A DNA stretch of 64,000 nucleotides, taken from Aurelia coerulea (lineage: Eukaryota; Cnidaria; Scyphozoa; Semaeostomeae; Ulmaridae). The position numbers were made by a program, and so were the translations under genes. The stretch is from the NCBI GenBank assembly GCA_039566865.1, contig CM076954.1:8068001-8132000 (forward strand), read 5' to 3'. Positions 58,910 to 64,000 of the stretch are shown here, one piece after another (position 1 is the first letter of the stretch; the number at the start of each line of letters is the position of its first letter). A model generated the notes under the pieces. The model had not been told where the DNA came from and ran no database searches. It saw only the letters and a list, made by a program, of their open reading frames with translations.

Positions 58910-59108
58910 TTACACACCTTAAAATAGAGTTCTAGATAGTCCTGGATTCGATACAAGTTTTACAAAGGACACAAGTAACAATTTTAAACAATGTCAGTCA
59001 CTGGCTTGATATCACATCTGGAGTTCCACAGGGCTCCATTTTAGGACCCCTACTTCTCAACATCTTTATAAAAGACCTCGTTTTCTCCATACAAGAGTCT
59101 TTAAAATA
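58910..59108 (+). pseudogene. LINE reverse transcriptase, part 1 (before MITE)
   Basis: The plus frame has RTQVTILNNVSHWLDITSG, then VPQGSILGPLLLNIFIKDL and VFSIQESLKY, ending at the MITE boundary. This is the region just upstream of the catalytic ADD box, and it resumes beyond the MITE at 59,704 with CNFADDNTIFASG. A TAG stop lies at about 58,932. The gene is a relative of the 57,195 element. Confidence 0.85.
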
Positions 59109-59703
59109 CAGTAAGAACCCGCATAAAAGAACCTGTTTTTATAAGAACCTTGAGGCTGAAATTTAATCTTTTGAACCCCTAAATAAGAACCTCTAAGAGA
59201 ATGAAACTGGGAAAGGTTCTTATATAATAGCTTTCATGTAAGTTATTAGAATGACAAGAAGTTTTAGAATTCTTCAGAATTCTTAACATTCTGATCAGAA
59301 TTCTTCATTGGTACAAGAGATTAAAGGATTTTTAAACAGGTATTCTTATACCCTATTCACACTGGCGAGTTAAACCAGCTGAAAATAAATCAGGCTATGG
59401 TATGTCATTCTTATTGGTCAATCCAACAAGTCAAATGCATTTGATTGGTTGAAATTTAACATGGTTTAAATAAAGCTGGTTTAACTGTGTCATTGTGAAA
59501 AGGGTATTACAGACCCACACATTTTCTCAAGAATTCTCAAGAATTCTGGGCTGGAAACAGTGTTAATGTCTGCAAGGCCTGTACGTATATAAGAACCTTT
59601 TTAAGAAACTTGCAGGCTGGAATTTAGAATAGCAGCCAGTTAATTAAGAACCTATTCAGGCTGCCCAGAAAAACCTAGGTTCTTTTATGCTGGTTTCTAC
59701 TAT
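59109..59703. mobile_element. TA-flanked MITE inserted in LINE, itself interrupted
   Basis: The ends are CAGTAAGAACCCGCATAAAA on the left and a diverged reverse complement on the right (TTTTATGCTGGTTTCTACTA), flanked by TA (59,107-59,108 and 59,704-59,705). The LINE reading frame is continuous if the element and one TA are ignored. Subterminal repeats of ATAAGAACCT occur at both ends. It contains a smaller MITE at 59,351-59,504; without that and its extra TA the length is 439 bp, almost the same as the related element at 61,708-62,142 (435 bp). There is no coding content. Confidence 0.88.
59351..59504. mobile_element. 154-bp TA-flanked MITE nested in the MITE
   Basis: The inverted ends are CCCTATTCACACTGGCGAGT and the diverged reverse complement (TGACACAATGAAAAGGG-like, reading TGTGTCATTGTGAAAAGGG), including GTTAAACCAGCT on the left and AGCTGGTTTAAC on the right. 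It is flanked by TA on both sides (59,349-59,350 and 59,505-59,506). It is very short and non-coding. Confidence 0.85.
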
Positions 59704-60234
59704 ATGCAACTTTGCAGATGATAACACCATCTTTGCATCTGGGCAATATATAGAGCGAGTAGCTGCAATTGAAATTGACTTAACGCACACCCTTGAAATG
59801 GTTTGATACTAATCGCATGATACTGGACTGGTTTTACTTGCAATATTTGTCAAATTCCAGGTAATATTCTAGGTTTGAATACAAAACAGAAGTTGTGTAT
59901 TGAAATTGATAATCTGGTCATAAAGCCTATAAATTCTGTTGAGCTTCTTGGAATTACAATGGACTCTAAACTGAAATTCACTGACTATGTGAAACCAATA
60001 TGCACTAAGGCCAGCAAATAGTTTGGAGCATTCTCGAGAGTTGTTAAATATCTCAATGGCCAAAAGGCAAAGCTGCTATACAATGCATTCATAAGGTCAA
60101 ATTTAAACTACTGTCCCGTTATTTGGATGTTCTGTGGGGAAAGATCAAACAAGGAAGTCAATAGGGTTCATAAATGTGCGTCGAGGATACTCTTCTACGA
60201 TTGCGATGCTTCCTTTGAGGACCTTGTTTGCTCA
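59704..60234 (+). pseudogene. LINE reverse transcriptase, part 2 (after MITE)
   Basis: It continues the frame with CNFADDNTIFASGQYIERV (catalytic ADD at about 59,714-59,722). After several shifts come LLGITMDSKLKFTDYVKPI and FGAFSRVVKYLNGQKAKLL, then NYCPVIWMFCGERSNKEVNR and ASRILFYDCDASFEDLV. It is cut off at about 60,234 by a MITE relic. Stops and frameshifts near 59,800-59,870 and a TAG at about 60,019 make it dead. Confidence 0.83.
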
Positions 60235-61053
60235 TAGTGGTGCATCTATAGTTGGAATATTAATTTTGAAAATCCAAATTTGCGCCCACCTCCAAACCAG
60301 AGCTTCTGGGTTTTGGCATAAACTGCAAAATCCTCAGTCCCCAGTCCCTAGTCCTCAATCTCCTCAGTCATACATTATAGGATCCGTCCTTTGGGTACCC
60401 ATTTGAATAGAATGTAGAGACTGAAAACTGACAAACGGATTAATGAATAAAGTCATAAGGGAGATCTTTCTTCAGTCAAAATGCATTTACAAAAGTACAC
60501 CAAGCCAAGCACAAGTTAGCATTTCTATGTTCCCTTGGGCATATACGATTGATGATTTCTATTCGGTAGATGCCGTTATAAAGTTTTTGTTGAACGAAGA
60601 AAAGGGTCTCTGCGGGACTAAATTCGTGAACCTAATTGCAAAGTTAAGTTTCGAATTTCCATTAAAATGCGTTCCTGAGCACAAGGTTTCTTGCTTGCAT
60701 TTCGCTGTGCTTTAGGATTTTCTCCCGCTCCTTCCTTTCGTTCCCTTGCCCCGCCTGGCCTCGTTTCCAATCATTCGCATGCTCCTTCGCATTTCCGAAG
60801 AATCACTGACGAAAAAGGAAATAGACTTGGAGCAAGTCTAGCCAAAACCCAAAAGCTCTGGTTTGGAGATGGATGCAAATTTGGAATTTCGAGATTAATA
60901 TTTCAACTGTCATTGCACTAATATCATCGAATGATGAATTAACGTTCACGTTGACTATCGAGAATTATCTAAAAATCATTACGGATTGATGAAAGATAAA
61001 TTTTTAGTACAACACTGGATAAAATCTGTTACCTTTTTTTATGAGACACCCGG
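60235..61053. mobile_element. Left-truncated relative of the 966-bp MITE
   Basis: This aligns with about 10,919-11,751: GGTGCATC start, CCAGAGCTTCTGGGTTTTGG versus CCAGAGCTTTTGGGTTTTGG, and AAGTACACCAAGCCAAGCAC in the centre. It ends with the right terminus (GAGACACCCGG at 61,043-61,053). The first about 130 bp of the left arm are missing, so it cannot have moved in this form. No TA follows the right end (it reads TC), so the end or the flank has mutated or been rearranged. Confidence 0.85.
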
Positions 61054-61707
61054 TCTATTTGTTTGAAAGGTATATATCAGCATTCAGAACTTCTTCGACT
61101 ATGGAATTAAAATTCTCAAATACTGAGCATGCCTCGCTGTTGATTGTTAAGTCGCTTTTGAGGCAATTACTGAACTTCATAGGATCGAATTACTGTAGTC
61201 TTGGTATAAAACAATTCTTTGAACTATCCTAACAAGACCATTTTTTAACACCGATAGAATCATCAAGTGAAGTACATCCATCCTACTTCTTTTATCGAAG
61301 TATTTTGACAACTTGGGGTTTTGTTGGTCAGAAATAAATAAATCAAAAGGAACTATCACTTCTTTTATAAGAAGTACGACTTATACCAAACTTGTTTAAT
61401 CCAGATACACCCTTCTCATATCAATTGAGCCACTGGTAATCTGGTAACGTTTTTCGGAATGAAAATATATTAACAACTGCTCTGCAAACTTTTTCTGGTA
61501 GTTATTCTAGATCCATTTTTCAAAAAGATTTTTGAAAGTTGAGCTTATTTTGAAATTATGCGTCATAGTGCTGTGATGTCACAAAGAGTCCTTACGAATC
61601 CTTCTAAACAATTAGTAATCTCATGTAAAAGTGAATTATCCTAGAATAAGGTAAAACAGTTGCAACTTACATCAATCGATTCAAAATTTCTTTTTCTACA
61701 ACATATA
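61054..61707. other. Unassigned DNA
   Basis: AT-rich, without motif-bearing frames or repeats recognised. Confidence 0.6.
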
Positions 61708-62142
61708 CAGTATGAACCCTCAAAATAGAAACCACTTTATAAGAAATCTCAGGCTGATTTATTTGAGAAATGATGCCTTCATATAAGAAACTTCTCAGCC
61801 TGATTTTAAGAAGGTTTCTTATAGGAGGAACCCAAATAAATTCATATTTAATGATCTTTGTTAAAATTAGGTGCCAAACATTTTTAGAGATTTTATCCAA
61901 AAGCATCTCTATCTACATACTTGGTATGTATGATATGGTTGAGTAATTTTAGACATAACAAGAACATACCGTTCGATAGTGTTTGCTCTGGGTTTGTTCA
62001 GATATTTAACTTGAAATCACTGAGGGTTTCTTAACCATGTGATAAGAAACCTTTCAGCCCGTTGCCAGATTAATGACCTTTCAAAAAGAAACTAAACAGG
62101 CTGTTTTGAAAAAACAGGTTTCTATTTTGCGGGTTCTTACTG
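61708..62142. mobile_element. 435-bp TA-flanked MITE
   Basis: The left end CAGTATGAACCCTCAAAATA and the right end (reverse complement CAGTAAGAACCCGCAAAATA) agree except at a few positions. They are flanked by TA (61,706-61,707 and 62,143-62,144). Repeated TTTATAAGAAAT and TATAAGAAAC phrases near the ends mirror the ATAAGAACCT phrases of the element at 59,109-59,703. It is the same family or a sister family. Non-coding. Confidence 0.88.
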
Positions 62143-62144
62143 TA

Positions 62145-62686
62145 AAAAATCTGTTTTAATCTGCCAGGACAACAAAATTTCATGGGAGGGTACATAAAGC
62201 GCACTGTTCGAATTTTACCTGATGCCCTGAAATGTGTTAAAATTCAAGCAATGTTGGTCAAGAAATCCGACCTAATGGTGAGAAAGATCTTGATGATTAG
62301 ACTCCAAAAATGTACATGTTTGTCATATTTGGTGAAGTTATTGATAGGTTACGATAGGTTAAAATGTTTGTGCCTACTTAGAAATTAAAAAAAAATGAGG
62401 TTTACATAACCTCCCTGAAAACATTTTCTTCAAAGCAGACTCAAACGGACTTTGAATATAAGGATATGTCGTAGAGAAAGAGAGCTTGCATCACAATTTT
62501 TCGGGAATAAACCAATGGCTGATGAGACTTCTATTATACAAACAAACAATACATCCATGACATTTTTGATACGAGAGGAGTATAGACATGCGCATCAAGA
62601 TTTTCAAATGATAAGGCGGAAAGAGCAAGAGGGGTTTTGACACGTTCAAAATAATTTCAACTAACGAGGCTACAAGAACAAAGGTG
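62145..62686. other. Unassigned DNA between two MITEs
   Basis: Short open frames (62,182-62,388 and 62,452-62,640, plus strand) without recognisable motifs. Confidence 0.55.
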
Positions 62687-62688
62687 TA

Positions 62689-63208
62689 CCGGGTGAGTCA
62701 AAAAAAGTTTACACGTTTGGTGGGCTGTGGAATAACAAGTATGTGGCTGATATTCAAAACTAAAATTTTAATCTATCAGTCAAAGGTTAACTTAGATGAG
62801 AAAATTTTGTTTGGTAAAATCACTCATCTTTAAGACCCACACATTAGAAAAATGCCTGTAAATGGTTTGTATGGGAATCGAGAATTCCACATTCCATTCT
62901 GGTCCGTTATTTACTTGCTATTGAAATCAAAATTCTATTTCTGAAACTGACTGTTGAATAGAATTTAAAATTTCAATGCAAAATAAACCATGGACCAGAA
63001 TGGAATGTGGAATTCTCGATTCCCATACAAACCATTTACAGGCATTTTTCTAATGTGTGGGTCTTAAAGATGAGTGATTTTACCAAACAAAATTTTCTTA
63101 TCTAAGTTAACCTTTGTCTGATAGACTAACATCTTAGGTTTGGATATCCGCCACGTACGTTTTATTCCACAGCCCGCCAAACGTGTAAACTTTTTTTGAC
63201 TCACCCGG
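62689..63208. mobile_element. 520-bp near-perfect palindromic MITE
   Basis: It starts CCGGGTGAGTCAAAAAAAGT, ends in the reverse complement and is flanked by TA (62,687-62,688 and 63,209-63,210). The whole element is one inverted repeat: arms of about 251 bp (62,689-62,939 and 62,957-63,208) with a spacer of about 17 bp and few mismatches. The TA flank and CCGGGTG-type terminus place it with mariner-type elements, like 10,786-11,751. A transcript would form a long hairpin. No coding content. Confidence 0.93.
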
Positions 63209-63434
63209 TATATCCATATGTAAAATGACTTTGCAAGGGTCTACTTGTAGGTTAGCCTTATAGTTACTATCCAACTGAGAGTATCCAACAGAAATCACCC
63301 CTAAGAACTGTGACTCAATATGTGAGTGTTGTGTTTATAACTAAGTTCAAATTTTGTCTTTTTCACTCTCAGTCTTATCTTAGAATATGGTCAACATAGT
63401 GTTACTACATATACTGTAACAAACATTATCAAGC

Positions 63435-64000
63435 ATGACAAACACAGCTAATGATCCATGTGGTATTTGCCACAAAAATATACATATCAACCAAAAAGCA
63501 ATATTTTGCAATAACTGCAATTTCAATGTCCACATAAAATGCAATGATATCTCTGCTCCAGAATACAAAGAACTTGAAAAGGAAACTGATGATGTTTCTT
63601 GGTTTTGCAAAAAAAGGAACCATGGAGATGTTTCCGATTGGCTCATTAGCACATGAAGAATTCTTGGGACTTAACGATTTTGACCTACCCTCATTCATCG
63701 ACTCTGCAACCTCTTTTGAAATTACTTCTGACCTTATGGACTCGCCCAATTTTAGCGATTATGATATTGATGAACATATGCCTCAGAATATTGATTCTCG
63801 CTACTTCACTCTACCTGAAATTTCTTCTTTACAATTATCCTCTAGTGACTTTTCTATTCTTTGCACTAATATCAGAAGACTATCCCTTCATCACGATGAA
63901 TTAGTTTTTTTGCTAACACTAATTTGACTCCTGATGTGATTGGAATGTCTGAAATATGGCATTCCAAGGACAATCCCATATCATCAAATGTTGATATTCC
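63435..64000 (+). pseudogene. LINE 5' region: PHD-like ORF start and endonuclease start (runs off window)
   Basis: The ATG at 63,435 opens 73 codons with a PHD-like zinc finger: C9, C12, C25, C28, H33, C36 and C58 in MTNTANDPCGICHKN, AIFCNNCNFNVHIKC and SWFCKK. A one-base shift in an A-run at about 63,608-63,614 moves the frame to GTMEMFPIGSLAHEEFLGL, FIDSATSFEITSDL and IDEHMPQNIDSRY. FSILCTNIRRLSLHHDEL then marks the beginning of the apurinic-type endonuclease. A second shift in a T-run at about 63,904-63,911 leads to DVIGMSEIWHSKDNPISSN at the window end. PHD finger plus linker plus endonuclease is a layout common in cnidarian LINEs, in my recollection. The reverse transcriptase is expected beyond the window. 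The 5' limit lies between the MITE and the ATG. Confidence 0.8.

Noticed and set aside
1..64000. Search for tRNA, rRNA, snRNA genes and telomeric repeats
   Set aside because: No cloverleaf with A and B boxes, no rRNA segment and no TTAGGG runs were recognised by eye.

Overview
The window is eukaryotic, animal-type, AT-rich DNA with no convincing intact host gene. It holds satellite DNA, a minisatellite and layers of decayed transposons. Non-LTR retrotransposon (LINE) reverse-transcriptase relics are common. A BEL/Pao gag-pol relic, TA-flanked mariner-type MITEs, a LINE whose first ORF starts with a PHD-like zinc finger followed by an endonuclease, and an RNase-H-like transposase-type gene with a C-terminal PHD-like finger together suggest a marine invertebrate. 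A cnidarian, perhaps an anthozoan, fits best, but this is inference from repeat style and the species cannot be named. I see no tRNA, rRNA, CRISPR array or operon.

Region 1 (1 to about 33,243) is a tandem satellite of about 248-249 bp monomers, roughly 120 copies, in one orientation. It has clear higher-order structure: tandem duplications of 2.82 kb, 2.23 kb (nine monomers) and 1.74 kb (seven monomers), and a segment of about 3.7 kb repeated 15.3 kb further on. Two DNA transposons interrupt it. One is a 966-bp TA-flanked MITE at 10,786-11,751. The other is a 2,035-bp element at 29,397-31,431 with G-rich inverted ends, GGTACC clusters and a 6-bp target duplication; its empty site survives in the paralogous satellite copy near 14,092-14,097.

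Region 2 (33,244-40,239) starts with about 3 kb of unassigned AT-rich sequence. It continues with a LINE relic whose two halves are inverted relative to each other (36,370-37,080), as expected from twin priming. A broken minus-strand transposase-like gene follows (39,541 down to 37,159), with an X-box-like palindrome just upstream of its first ATG.

Region 3 (40,240-45,412) is a 14-bp minisatellite split by a nearly intact, 5'-truncated minus-strand LINE of about 3.0 kb. Region 4 (45,413-49,290) is unassigned DNA followed by a BEL/Pao retrotransposon relic (gag, protease region, RT) on the plus strand.

Region 5 (49,900-58,909) is a LINE graveyard. It has several 3' ends with (AAT)n tails lying against each other, a strong RNA hairpin near a poly(A)-tailed 3' end, an inverted-repeat element and a pair of diverged dispersed repeats. 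Region 6 (58,910-63,208) is a nested stack: a LINE is interrupted by a TA-flanked MITE that is itself interrupted by a 154-bp TA-flanked MITE, and the LINE is then cut off by a relic of the family seen at 10,786. Two more TA MITEs follow, one a near-perfect 520-bp palindrome. The window ends inside the 5' part of another LINE (PHD-like ORF1, then endonuclease).
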